Assembly (NCBI GenBank): GCA_043802345.1
Contig: JAZDLC010000077.1
Location: 1 to 24,136, forward strand
Length of the DNA: 24,136 bases
Origin: JAZDLC01 sp043802345
Lineage (GTDB): Bacteria > Planctomycetota > B15-G4 > JADJEK01
Direction of reading: 5' to 3'
The notes beneath the pieces were generated by a model. It saw nothing but the letters and a program-made list of their open reading frames with translations. It ran no database searches and was not told where the DNA came from. A program made the translations under genes and the position numbers. Below are positions 1-8,081 of the stretch, piece by piece; the stretch's first letter is position 1; each line of letters starts with the position of its first letter.

Positions 1-927
1 GTCCTGGTCTCCGGCCTGCTGGTCGCCCTGGCCGGCGTCACGCCAGACGCCGCCCTGCTGGCGGCGGCCGCCCGGGTGCTGCGCTCCCATGCGGTGGCGA
101 TTCATCCGACGGTGCGGCCGTTGGTCGATACCTGCGGCACCGGAGGAGACGGGCTCTCGACCTTCAACATCTCCACCGCCGCGGCGATGGCCGTGGCCGC
201 CGCCGGGGCCGCGGTGGCGAAGCACGGCAACCGGGGAGTCTCCTCTCCCGTGGGGAGCGCGGACGTGCTGGAAGCGGCCGGTTGCGCCGTTTCGCTCGTG
301 CCGGAAGCGGCCCGGACCCTGCTCGACGCCACCGGATTCGCGTTCCTGTTCGCTCCGGTCTTCCATCCCGCGATGGCCCATGTGGCCGGGGTCCGCCGGA
401 CGCTCGGCATCCGCACAATCTTCAACCTGCTCGGTCCACTGACGAATCCCGCCCTGGCCGAGCATCAGCTTGTGGGCGTCTTCGACCCGAAGTTGACCTC
501 GGTCATGGCGGGCGCCCTGAAGGAGCTCGGGAGCCGGGGCGCGATGGTGGTGCACTGCGACGGTCTGGACGAGATCGGCCTGCACGCGGTGACCACCGGC
601 CACCGGCTGAAGGACGGCGAGATCGAGGCCCTGCGGATCGATCCGGAGGCACTGGGTCTCGCGCGGGCTCCCCTGGAAGCCCTGAGAGGTCCTTTGGACG
701 CGGCCGGAAACTGCGAGCTGCTGAAGAGGTCGCTCGCCGGCGATGCCGGCCCCCTTTCGGATGTGGTTGCGCTGAACGCGGCCGCCGCGCTGCAGGTGGC
801 CGGACGGGTTGATACGCTATTGCAGGGTCTGGAGCAGGTCCGCGAGAGAATGCGCTCCGGAGCCGCTCTGAGGGTGCTGGATCGGTACGCGGAGTCGAGC
901 CGCCGGCTGGCGGGGGGCCATCGATGA
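1..927 (+). CDS. trpD: anthranilate phosphoribosyltransferase, 5'-truncated by window edge
   Basis: Transfers the phosphoribosyl group of PRPP to anthranilate, the second committed step of tryptophan synthesis in the cytoplasm. The frame is open from base 1, giving 308 visible residues against a usual ~340, so roughly the first 30-40 residues lie outside the window. The GTG at 76 is internal: the residues before it already read as the helical N-terminal domain. Visible family signatures are the PRPP-binding loop DTCGTGGDGLSTFNIST, the segment KHGNRGVSSPVGSADVLEA, and GIRTIFNLLGPLTNPA. The stop overlaps the trpC start as ATGA at 924-927. trpE and trpG probably lie upstream, but that is inference. 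Identification is firm. Confidence 0.96.
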   Translation, partial: VLVSGLLVALAGVTPDAALLAAAARVLRSHAVAIHPTVRPLVDTCGTGGDGLSTFNISTAAAMAVAAAGAAVAKHGNRGVSSPVGSADVLEAAGCAVSLVPEAARTLLDATGFAFLFAPVFHPAMAHVAGVRRTLGIRTIFNLLGPLTNPALAEHQLVGVFDPKLTSVMAGALKELGSRGAMVVHCDGLDEIGLHAVTTGHRLKDGEIEALRIDPEALGLARAPLEALRGPLDAAGNCELLKRSLAGDAGPLSDVVALNAAAALQVAGRVDTLLQGLEQVRERMRSGAALRVLDRYAESSRRLAGGHR

Positions 928-1673
928 GGGTCCTGGCGGAACTGGTCGCCGAGGCGCGAAGACGGGCGGAGGAGCTGCCCGCTCCGGGTCCGGCGTCTCG
1001 ATGCCGGCGGGCCTCGTTCCTGGAGGCCCTGCGAGGCAAGCGGAAGCTCTCGGTGATCGCCGAGTTCAAGCGCAGGAGCCCCAGCAAGGGAGGGATCGCC
1101 GAGCTGAAGAACCTCGAACAGCAGGTGCGTTGCTACGACCGGGCGGGGGCGGCGGCGATCAGCGTACTGACCGAGCCGACCCGTTTTGGCGGCTGTGCCG
1201 AGGATCTCTCACGCGCGGTGGCGGTCAGCGAGAGGCCCGTGCTGATGAAGGACTTCGTGGTCGATCCCCGGCAGGTTCGCCAGGCCGCCGCGCTCGGAGC
1301 CTCGGCGGTGCTGCTGATCGTGCGTTGCCTGACTCGAGGAGAGCTGCTCGCTCTGGCGGAAGAGGCCGGCCGCCTCGGTCTGACGCCGCTGATCGAGTGC
1401 CACGACGAAAGGGAACTCGGGCGGGCCCTCGAGATCGAGTCCGCGGCGATCGGCGTCAACAATCGGGATCTGGACTCTCTCGAGATCCACCTCGAGCGGG
1501 CGCCGGCCCTGCTGGCCGAGGTCCCTCTGGACCGGGTCGCGGTGGCCGAGATCGGCTACGTGACGACCGGGCAGCTTGCGGACGTCCGCGGCCTGGCGGA
1601 CGCGGTCCTGGTCGGCACGGCGCTGATGCAGAGCGGCGACCCGAAGAGCTTCATCAAGGAGGCGACCGGATGA
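924..1673 (+). CDS. trpC: indole-3-glycerol phosphate synthase
   Basis: Closes and decarboxylates CdRP to indole-3-glycerol phosphate in a TIM barrel; 249 residues, near the usual ~260. Catalytic landmarks are present: IAEFKRRSPSKG (Glu47, Lys49), LMKDF (Lys109), LIECHDE (Glu158), GVNNRDL (Asn179-180) and the barrel-8 glutamate in AEIGY (Glu209), followed by DAVLVGTALM. The residue after that glutamate is Ile, where most family members have Ser (consensus ESGI); the codon read there is ATC. The start ATG at 924 overlaps the trpD stop, and the gene's own stop overlaps trpF at 1670, so translation is probably coupled. It is a stand-alone enzyme, not the TrpC-TrpF fusion of enteric bacteria. Confidence 0.97.
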   Translation: MRVLAELVAEARRRAEELPAPGPASRCRRASFLEALRGKRKLSVIAEFKRRSPSKGGIAELKNLEQQVRCYDRAGAAAISVLTEPTRFGGCAEDLSRAVAVSERPVLMKDFVVDPRQVRQAAALGASAVLLIVRCLTRGELLALAEEAGRLGLTPLIECHDERELGRALEIESAAIGVNNRDLDSLEIHLERAPALLAEVPLDRVAVAEIGYVTTGQLADVRGLADAVLVGTALMQSGDPKSFIKEATG

Positions 1674-2284
1674 AGCCGGTGATGAAGATCTGCGGCGTGC
1701 GGCGGGTGGAGGATGCGACTCTCGCGGTGGATCTCGGCGCGTCGTATGTCGGCTGCGTGCTGGCCGGTGACTCTCTGCGACGCGCCTCGGTCGAGGAGGT
1801 CCGGCGAATCTCCGCGGCGGTCGCGGGCCGCGCGCGGGTCGTGCTCGTCTTCCGCGGGGAGAGCCGGGAGGAGATCATGCGGGCCGTGGATCGAACCGGC
1901 ATCCGGAGGGTGCAGCCGCACCAGACAAGGGAACCACTCGCCCGACAGCTCGAGGCTCAGGGAATCGTGGTCCATCGGGTTTTCGCTCTCGACCCGGCCT
2001 CGAGGCGGCTTCCTTTGATCACTCCCTCTCCGAGCGAGGACCGGCCGGCCCTGCTCGACGTCGGCGCCGGGGGTTCCGGCACCGCCTTCGACTGGAGCTT
2101 GCTGGAAGGGGGCTCCCCGCCTTCCACCTTCATTGCCGGCGGCATCGCGCCGGAGAACCTGGCCTCGCTGCTGCGGTACGCACCATTCGGCGTCGATGTT
2201 TCCAGCGGTGTGGAAGGCGCGCCAGGGATCAAGGACCCGGACCGGCTCCGGCGACTGTTCGCCGTCCTGGAGACTCAACGATGA
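1670..2284 (+). CDS. trpF: phosphoribosylanthranilate isomerase
   Basis: Amadori isomerisation of phosphoribosylanthranilate to CdRP; 204 residues, the normal size of stand-alone TrpF. The start is set by the ATGA overlap with trpC; the same frame runs open upstream inside trpC, but nothing TrpF-like is encoded there. The general base Cys8 sits in MKICGV and the general acid Asp130 in [10 protein letters not shown]. The phosphate-binding end is visible as [11 protein letters not shown] and GVDVSSGVE. One departure is that the strand normally reading VQLHG is VQPHQ here. In gene order it comes after trpC, though its reaction precedes that of TrpC. Its stop overlaps the trpB start at 2281. Confidence 0.95.
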   Translation: MKPVMKICGVRRVEDATLAVDLGASYVGCVLAGDSLRRASVEEVRRISAAVAGRARVVLVFRGESREEIMRAVDRTGIRRVQPHQTREPLARQLEAQGIVVHRVFALDPASRRLPLITPSPSEDRPALLDVGAGGSGTAFDWSLLEGGSPPSTFIAGGIAPENLASLLRYAPFGVDVSSGVEGAPGIKDPDRLRRLFAVLETQR

Positions 2285-3492
2285 CAGGAACCGAACAGGG
2301 ACGTCCCCAGGTGGGGGGGTTTGGAGAGTATGGCGGACGCTTCGTGTCCGAGCTGCTGATGCCGGCCCTGCTGGAACTCGAGGAGGCGCACCGCACGCTC
2401 CTGCCTTCCGCCGGCTTCCAGCGGGAGCTCCAGGACGAACTCCGCCACTGGGCGGGCCGGCCATCCCCTCTCACCGAGGTCCCGCGCTTCTCGGAGCGGG
2501 CCGGACTCGAGCTGATCCTGAAGCGCGAGGATCTGTTGCATGGCGGCGCCCACAAGACGAACAACGTGGTGGGCCAGGCGCTCCTGGCCCGGGCCATGGG
2601 GAAGACGCGGCTGATCGCGGAGACCGGCGCCGGCCAGCACGGCGTCGCCACGGCCATGGCGGGAGCCCGCTACGGCTTCGAGACGATCGTCTACATGGGC
2701 GAGAAGGACGTGGCGAGGCAGCAACCGAACGTGCAGCGGATGAGGCTCTGCGGCGCCCGGGTGATTCCGGTGTCCGCCGGCTCCGCCACCCTGAAGGACG
2801 CCATCAACGAGGCGCTCCGGGACTGGGCGGAGAGCCTGGGGGACACCCACTACCTGCTGGGCACGGTCTGCGGCCCCGACCCGTTCCCCCGGCTGGTGCG
2901 GGATCTGCAGGCGGTGATCGGGAAGGAAGCCAGGGAGCAGTTCCTGGACCGGTACGGAACGTTGCCTGGGGCCGTGGCGGCCTGCGTGGGCGGGGGGAGC
3001 AACGCCATCGGCATCTTCAGCGGCTTCCTTGCGGATGAACAGGTCCGCCTGTTCGGAGTGGAGCCGGCCGGCGAGGGGCTTGCAACGGAGAAGCACGGGG
3101 CGACCCTGGGCCTTGGGTCTCCCGGGCTCCTCCACGGCGCCAGGACCTACATCATGCAGGATGAGGAGGGGCAGATCCGCGAGAGCCACTCGATGGCTGC
3201 CGGTCTGGACTACCCGGGAGTGGGGCCGGAACATGCCGCGCTCAAGGACTCCGGGCGGGCGCGCTATCTCTCGGCCACCGACCAGGAGGCGCTTCTGGCC
3301 TTCGAGCTGCTGTCTCGCACCGAGGGGATCGTGCCCGCGTTCGAGTCAGCGCACGCGCTGGCCTTCGCTCTCTTTGCCGTGGAGAGGGGCCATCTCCAGA
3401 AGGAATCCCGCCTGCTCGTCAACCTCTCGGGCCGGGGCGACAAGGACCTGGAGACGTGGATCGCGATGCAGAAAGGAGGAGCGGACCGATGA
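2281..3492 (+). CDS. trpB: tryptophan synthase beta subunit
   Basis: PLP enzyme that condenses indole with serine to make tryptophan, working as an alpha2-beta2 complex with TrpA. It has 403 residues, the usual length. The PLP lysine lies in [15 protein letters not shown], which is the enteric-like wording rather than the DLNHTGAHKINN form common elsewhere. Other landmarks are [13 protein letters not shown] (catalytic Glu), the phosphate-binding loop [10 protein letters not shown], and [10 protein letters not shown] near the C-terminus. Because it pairs with an adjacent trpA, it is the ordinary TrpB1 and not the stand-alone TrpB2 form. ATGA overlaps join it to trpF and to trpA. Confidence 0.98.
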   Translation: MTGTEQGRPQVGGFGEYGGRFVSELLMPALLELEEAHRTLLPSAGFQRELQDELRHWAGRPSPLTEVPRFSERAGLELILKREDLLHGGAHKTNNVVGQALLARAMGKTRLIAETGAGQHGVATAMAGARYGFETIVYMGEKDVARQQPNVQRMRLCGARVIPVSAGSATLKDAINEALRDWAESLGDTHYLLGTVCGPDPFPRLVRDLQAVIGKEAREQFLDRYGTLPGAVAACVGGGSNAIGIFSGFLADEQVRLFGVEPAGEGLATEKHGATLGLGSPGLLHGARTYIMQDEEGQIRESHSMAAGLDYPGVGPEHAALKDSGRARYLSATDQEALLAFELLSRTEGIVPAFESAHALAFALFAVERGHLQKESRLLVNLSGRGDKDLETWIAMQKGGADR

Positions 3493-4319
3493 CCCTGGAG
3501 CGACTCCGTTCAGTCCTGGATCAGGCGGACCGCCACGCGAGTCCGTTCCTGGTGCTGGGCGATCCGACCCCGGAGCTCTCGGTCGAACTGGCGCTGGCCG
3601 CCGTCCGGGCGGGCGCCAGCATGCTCGAGCTGGGGATGCCCTTCTCCGATCCCTGCGCCGACGGGCCGGCGATCCAGGCGGCTTGCGGGAGGGCCTTCCG
3701 GGCCGGGGTTTCCACCTCCCGGGCGATCGAGATCCTGGGGCAGATCCACGCCCAATCGAGGGAGGTGCCGAAGAACCTGCTGGTCTACGGCAATCTGGTC
3801 CACGCCCGGGGGTACGGTTCGTTCTGCGGCGAGGTGGCGGACGCCGGGGCTTCCTCGCTGCTCTCTCCGGACATCCCCCTGGAGGAGTGCGGCCCGCTGC
3901 GGGCCGCGTGCGCCGAGGCCGGACTCGGGCACGTGCAGCTGGTCGGACCCGGAACGCCGGCCCGCCGGCTGGCGGAGATTGATGCCGTGGCGGACGCGTT
4001 TCTCTACCTCGCGGCTCACCAGGGGATCACGGGCGGCCAGGCGGCGGAAGACCGGGGGCGCCGAGAGCTGGTGGAACGGACGGTCCGGGCGGTGTCGAAC
4101 CCGATTTGCCTCGGCTTCGGGCTGAGCCAGCCGCACCAGTTGGAGCAGGCCTTCGCGGCGGGCGCGAGGATCTGCGTGATCGGCAGTCATCTGGCCCGCG
4201 TCATCGAGCAGACCTACGAGGTCGAGAGACGTCCGGGGTCTGAAGTTGTAGAACAGTTCGTGGCGAAGTTTGGACCGCTCTCCCAGACTGCCCGGCCCGG
4301 AACCGATTCGGAGGACTGA
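3489..4319 (+). CDS. trpA: tryptophan synthase alpha subunit
   Basis: Cleaves indole-3-glycerol phosphate and passes indole through the tunnel to TrpB. It is a 276-residue TIM barrel. The catalytic pair is in [19 protein letters not shown] (Glu of LELG, Asp of CADGP). The strand before the central loop reads LLVYGNLVH, unlike the MTYYNP wording of the family, followed by [15 protein letters not shown] stands where YLVSRAGVTG is usual. The start is fixed by the ATGA overlap with trpB at 3489; an in-frame upstream ATG at 3456 would lie inside trpB and lengthen the protein abnormally. The C-terminal ~20 residues are low-similarity and polar. The next gene starts 3 bp after the stop. Confidence 0.95.
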   Translation: MTLERLRSVLDQADRHASPFLVLGDPTPELSVELALAAVRAGASMLELGMPFSDPCADGPAIQAACGRAFRAGVSTSRAIEILGQIHAQSREVPKNLLVYGNLVHARGYGSFCGEVADAGASSLLSPDIPLEECGPLRAACAEAGLGHVQLVGPGTPARRLAEIDAVADAFLYLAAHQGITGGQAAEDRGRRELVERTVRAVSNPICLGFGLSQPHQLEQAFAAGARICVIGSHLARVIEQTYEVERRPGSEVVEQFVAKFGPLSQTARPGTDSED

Positions 4320-4322
4320 ACC

Positions 4323-5342
4323 ATGCTGGTCATCATGCGCAGCGATTGCACCGTCGAGCAGTTGAGCGAGGCGGAGGATGCGATCCGGCGGCTGGGATTC
4401 ACGCCGCTGCCGGTGCCGGGGGCCAACCGGACCGCGATCTGCATCACCGGCAACAAGGGGCCGCTGGACGGGGGGCAGTTCTCGCGGCTTCCGGGCGTGC
4501 TGGAGTGCATCCGGGTGACGCGCTCCTACAAGATGGTCAGCCGGGAGGTGCACCCGGAAGACACGGTCGTCACCGTGGGCGGCGTGAAGATCGGCGGAGC
4601 GGAGCCGGTCGTGGTGGCCGGACCCTGCTCGGTCGAGACCGAGGCCAGAACGCTGGAAGTGGCGGCGGCGGTCAAGCGGGCCGGGGCGAAGATGTTCCGG
4701 GCCGGAGCGTTCAAGCCCAGGACCTCGCCCTACTCCTTCCCCGGTCTGGGAGAGGAGGCGCTGCTGACCCTGAAGCGGGTCCGGGAAGAGATCGGACTGC
4801 CCGTGATCTCGGAGGTGCTCGACACCGAATCGGTCCAGTTGATGTCGGAGCATGTGGATGTGCTGCAGGTCGGAACCCGCAACATGCAGAACTTCTCGCT
4901 GCTCCGGCGCCTCGCCGCGATCCGGAAGCCGATCCTGCTGAAGCGCGGGCTGGCCAGCACTTTCGATGAGTGGCTTCAGGCGGCGGAGTATCTGCTCGCC
5001 GGCGGGAACGACCAGGTGATCCTGTGTGAACGGGGGATCCGGTCGTTCGACAACCACTCGAGGAACACGCTCGACCTGAACGTGGTGCCCCTGGTGCGAC
5101 GCATCAGCCACCTGCCGATCCTGGTCGACCCCTCCCACGGCGTGGGCGACCGGAAGCGGGTGCGGGTCATGGCGCGGGCGGGCATGGCCGCCGGTGCGCA
5201 CGGCCTGCTGGTCGAGGCGCACACCGACCCGTCCACCGCCTACACCGACGCGGCGCAGACCATTTCCATCGACACCCTGTCGGGGATCCTCGCGGACATC
5301 GAAGTGCTGAAACAGCTCGAGCCACTGCCGCTGGACGCATGA
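4323..5342 (+). CDS. aroF: 3-deoxy-7-phosphoheptulonate synthase, type I-beta with N-terminal regulatory domain
   Basis: Condenses phosphoenolpyruvate with erythrose 4-phosphate, the entry step of the shikimate pathway; 339 residues. Residues 1-70 form a small ferredoxin-like (ACT-like) domain of the kind found on Thermotoga-type DAHP synthases, beginning MLVIMRSDCTVEQL. The catalytic barrel follows with VVAGPCSVE (metal-binding Cys102), FRAGAFKPRTSPYSF, VGTRNMQNFSLLR, KPILLKRGLA, ERGIRSFDNHSRNT and LVDPSHGVGDR. In characterised relatives the N-terminal domain binds an aromatic amino acid for feedback inhibition, so allosteric control is likely, though the ligand cannot be read from sequence. 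It lies 3 bp after trpA and 4 bp before the aroA-aroK fusion, placing pathway entry inside the tryptophan transcript. Confidence 0.96.
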   Translation: MLVIMRSDCTVEQLSEAEDAIRRLGFTPLPVPGANRTAICITGNKGPLDGGQFSRLPGVLECIRVTRSYKMVSREVHPEDTVVTVGGVKIGGAEPVVVAGPCSVETEARTLEVAAAVKRAGAKMFRAGAFKPRTSPYSFPGLGEEALLTLKRVREEIGLPVISEVLDTESVQLMSEHVDVLQVGTRNMQNFSLLRRLAAIRKPILLKRGLASTFDEWLQAAEYLLAGGNDQVILCERGIRSFDNHSRNTLDLNVVPLVRRISHLPILVDPSHGVGDRKRVRVMARAGMAAGAHGLLVEAHTDPSTAYTDAAQTISIDTLSGILADIEVLKQLEPLPLDA

Positions 5343-5346
5343 CCGG

Positions 5347-7089
5347 ATGATGAAAGTCGCGCGGCTCCCGCTTCCGTTCGATCTCTCACTCGATCTTCCC
5401 GGATCGAAGTCACACGCGAATCGGGCGATCGTCGCGGCGGCGCTGGCCGCCGGCGAGACGTTCCTCAAGGGCGCCACTCCGTGTGAGGACGTTTCCTTGC
5501 TGGCGGGGAATCTCCAGCGCATGGGATTCGATCTGAAGTGGCTGCCTTCCGCCCGGGACTGCCTGCGGATTCGGGGCGGCCTGCCGGAAGCCGCACCCGG
5601 TGCGCCGGTGGAACTGCATTGCGGCAACGCGGGCACCACCCTGCGCTTCCTGACGTCGGTCGCCTGTCTGGTGCCAGGCGATTGGATCGTCACCGGCAGC
5701 GGCCGGATGTGCCGGCGGCCGATCGCGGAACTCGCCGCCGCGCTCCGTTCGCTGGGCGCAAAGGTGGAGGACCGCTCCGGCTGTCCGCCGCTCCGCATCC
5801 GGGGGGGAGCGTTGCGGGGAGGCGAGGCGAGCCTCGACGCGTCGCGTAGCAGCCAGTTTCTCTCGTCGCTCCTGCTCGTCGGGCCGGCCCTGCCCGCCGG
5901 CTTGCGGGTGAGCCTGGCCGGACCGCCCACGTCGCCCACCTATGTCGCGCTCACCGAGGCAGTGCTCCGGGACTTCGGCGCCGTCTCGCACCGGCGGGAG
6001 AACCAGTTCGAGGTCGAGGGCCGGCCGTACGCCGCTCCCGGCGACTACTCGGTCGAGGGGGACTGGAGCGCCGCGGGCGCCTACTTCGTCCTGGAGGCGC
6101 TGACCGGAAGCCGCTTTCGCGGGACCAACCTCGTGGCGTCGCCCGGCCAGGGCGACCAGGAGGTGCCGGCACTCCTCCGTTCCCTGGGATTGGAGGGGGA
6201 CCGCAGCGTGGACTGCACCTCCATGCCGGACCAGTTGATGAATCTCGCGGTCTTCGCCGCCTTCCGGCACGGGACCACGACGTTCCGGGGAGCGGCCAAT
6301 CTGCGGCACAAGGAATGTGACCGGCTGGCGGTGATCACGGAGCAGCTCGGCCGTGCCGGTGTGAAGATCACCGAGACGCCGGATGGCGTGGTAGTGCGCG
6401 GTCCGACCGTTCCCTCACCCGCCGTGCTCGACCCTCACGACGACCACCGCATGGCGATGGCCTTCGCCGTCCTGGGGGCCGTGGCCGCTGGGATCGAGAT
6501 CCGGAACCCCGACTGTGTGAGGAAGAGCTACCCGGAGTTCTTCAACGACTTCGGGCGCCTCGGGCGTTCGCCCCGCTGCATCGCCGTGGTCGGGATGCGC
6601 GGCGCCGGCAAGTCGACCTTTGCGGCGGATCTGGCGCAGGAGCTGGGGCTGGACCTGGTCGACACCGACGAGCGGTTCACCTCGAGACATGGCGAGATCG
6701 GGCCGTTTGTGGCAGCGAACGGCTGGCCCGCCTTCCGGGGGCTGGAAGAGCAGATCGTGGCGGAGTCCCTCGCGGCGGGCAGGGTGGTGGCGCTGGGCGG
6801 TGGGGCGCTGGAGTCGGAGCGGACCCGGAAACGCCTGGACGCCGTGGTGGTCTATCTGGAGGAGCCCGCCAGTACCCTGATCGAGCGACTGCAACAGGGC
6901 TCCCGGCCGGCCCTGACCGGCCTCGACCCCGAGCAGGAACTGCGCGCGGTGCTCGCACGGAGGGAGCCGATCTTCCGGGCGGCGAGTACGATAACCGTGC
7001 CTCCCGGCCTGACCCGCGAGCAGCGCGTCGCGTACGTCACCGGCCGGCTGAGGTCGCTCTGTCTCAAACAGGAGGAGGAATCAGCGTGA
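5347..7089 (+). CDS. aroA-aroK: EPSP synthase-shikimate kinase fusion (bifunctional AroA-AroK)
   Basis: A single 580-residue frame encodes two shikimate-pathway enzymes. Residues 1-~405 are EPSP synthase: LPGSKSHANR (Lys21, Ser22, Arg26), CGNAGTTLRFL (from Cys92), SRSSQFLSSLLL (Ser168-Gln170), Asp295 in MPDQLMNLA, RHKECDRLA (Glu323, Arg327), DPHDDHRMAM (Arg368) and RKSYPEFF. Residues ~410-580 are shikimate kinase: Walker A GMRGAGKST (from residue 416), LVDTDERF (439-441), PAFRGLEEQ (Arg463), ALGGGAL and the lid GSRPALTG (Arg520). Both halves keep their catalytic residues, so both should work. The kinase makes shikimate 3-phosphate, the substrate of the other half. No internal stop or frameshift is seen at the joint, only a linker of a few residues. 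Two ATGs stand in tandem at 5347 and 5350. Confidence 0.95.
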   Translation: MMKVARLPLPFDLSLDLPGSKSHANRAIVAAALAAGETFLKGATPCEDVSLLAGNLQRMGFDLKWLPSARDCLRIRGGLPEAAPGAPVELHCGNAGTTLRFLTSVACLVPGDWIVTGSGRMCRRPIAELAAALRSLGAKVEDRSGCPPLRIRGGALRGGEASLDASRSSQFLSSLLLVGPALPAGLRVSLAGPPTSPTYVALTEAVLRDFGAVSHRRENQFEVEGRPYAAPGDYSVEGDWSAAGAYFVLEALTGSRFRGTNLVASPGQGDQEVPALLRSLGLEGDRSVDCTSMPDQLMNLAVFAAFRHGTTTFRGAANLRHKECDRLAVITEQLGRAGVKITETPDGVVVRGPTVPSPAVLDPHDDHRMAMAFAVLGAVAAGIEIRNPDCVRKSYPEFFNDFGRLGRSPRCIAVVGMRGAGKSTFAADLAQELGLDLVDTDERFTSRHGEIGPFVAANGWPAFRGLEEQIVAESLAAGRVVALGGGALESERTRKRLDAVVVYLEEPASTLIERLQQGSRPALTGLDPEQELRAVLARREPIFRAASTITVPPGLTREQRVAYVTGRLRSLCLKQEEESA

Positions 7090-8081
7090 CCAGGAACTCC
7101 TTCGGCGAGCTGTTTCGGATCACCACCTTCGGCGAGTCGCACGGCGCGGCGCTGGGAGTGGTGATCGACGGCTGCCCGCCCGGCATCCCCCTCTCCGAAC
7201 AGGATCTGCTGCCGGAACTCCGCCGCCGCCGGCCGGGGCAGAGCGCCGTCAGCACGGCCCGGGTCGAGTCCGACGCGCCCGAGATCGTCTCCGGACTGTT
7301 CGAGGGGAAGACCACCGGCATGCCGATCACCGTGCTGGTCAGGAACGAGGGACAGCGCTCCTCAGACTACGAGGCGCTCTGCAACTCATTCCGGCCGGGA
7401 CACGCGGATGAAGCGTACGCCAGGAAGTACGGCCACCGGGATCATCGCGGCGGGGGGAGATCGTCCGGGCGGGAGACGGTGGCCCGGGTGATCGCCGGAG
7501 TGGTCGCGCGCAAGATCCTGCCTCCCGAGCTGAGGATCATCGGGCACGCGGTGCAGATCGGGCCGCACGTCGCAAAGACCTTCGACCCGGATGTGATCGA
7601 GCAGAACACGGTGCGGTGCGCCGACCTCGAGGCAGCCCGGAAGATGGAGCAGTACGTGCTCGAGCGAAAGGCGGAACATGATTCCGTCGGAGGGCTGGTG
7701 GAGATCCGGGTGCAGAACGCGCCGGCGAACCTGGGCGAACCGGTGTTCAGCAAGTTGAAGGCGCTGCTGGCGCACGCCGTCATGTCCGTGGGCGGAGTGA
7801 CCGGCTTCTCGTACGGCGCTGGGTTTGCCGTCGCGAATCTGCGCGGCACGGAGTACATCTCCGACCGGACCCATTTCGGCGGCATCTCCGGGGGGATCTC
7901 CACGGGGGAGGAGATGCGCATGACCGCCGGCGTCAAGCCGTCCGTTTCGGTGGGCGAGGTCGCGAAGAAGGGGCGGCATGATCCCTGCATCGTTCCCCGC
8001 GTCGTGCCGGTGCTCGAAGCGATGGTGGCGTTGGTCCTGGCGGACACCTATCTGATTGACCGGGGAATCAGCGGGCGATGA
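7086..8081 (+). CDS. aroC: chorismate synthase
   Basis: Eliminates phosphate from EPSP to give chorismate using reduced FMN. It has 331 residues, somewhat shorter than the usual ~360. The N-terminus SFGELFRITTFGESHG is diagnostic, followed by FEGKTTGMPI, FRPGHADEAYARKYGHRDHR and GGGRSSGRETVARV, the flavin/substrate loops. The start is GTG at 7086, overlapping the stop of the aroA-aroK fusion as GTGA; AGGAGGA just upstream at about 7072-7078 is a good ribosome binding site. Its substrate is made by the preceding gene and its product feeds anthranilate synthase, so the operon closes the path to tryptophan. Its own stop overlaps the next start at 8078. Confidence 0.97.
   Translation: MTRNSFGELFRITTFGESHGAALGVVIDGCPPGIPLSEQDLLPELRRRRPGQSAVSTARVESDAPEIVSGLFEGKTTGMPITVLVRNEGQRSSDYEALCNSFRPGHADEAYARKYGHRDHRGGGRSSGRETVARVIAGVVARKILPPELRIIGHAVQIGPHVAKTFDPDVIEQNTVRCADLEAARKMEQYVLERKAEHDSVGGLVEIRVQNAPANLGEPVFSKLKALLAHAVMSVGGVTGFSYGAGFAVANLRGTEYISDRTHFGGISGGISTGEEMRMTAGVKPSVSVGEVAKKGRHDPCIVPRVVPVLEAMVALVLADTYLIDRGISGR

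Noticed and set aside
1001..1669. Upstream in-frame extension of trpF through trpC
   Set aside because: The extra sequence is an out-of-frame reading of trpC; the TrpF family starts at 1670 where the ATGA overlap lies.
3510..5939. 809-codon - strand frame across trpA, DAHP synthase and the start of aroA-aroK
   Set aside because: Spans three real + genes and shows no family motifs; a typical GC-bias shadow.
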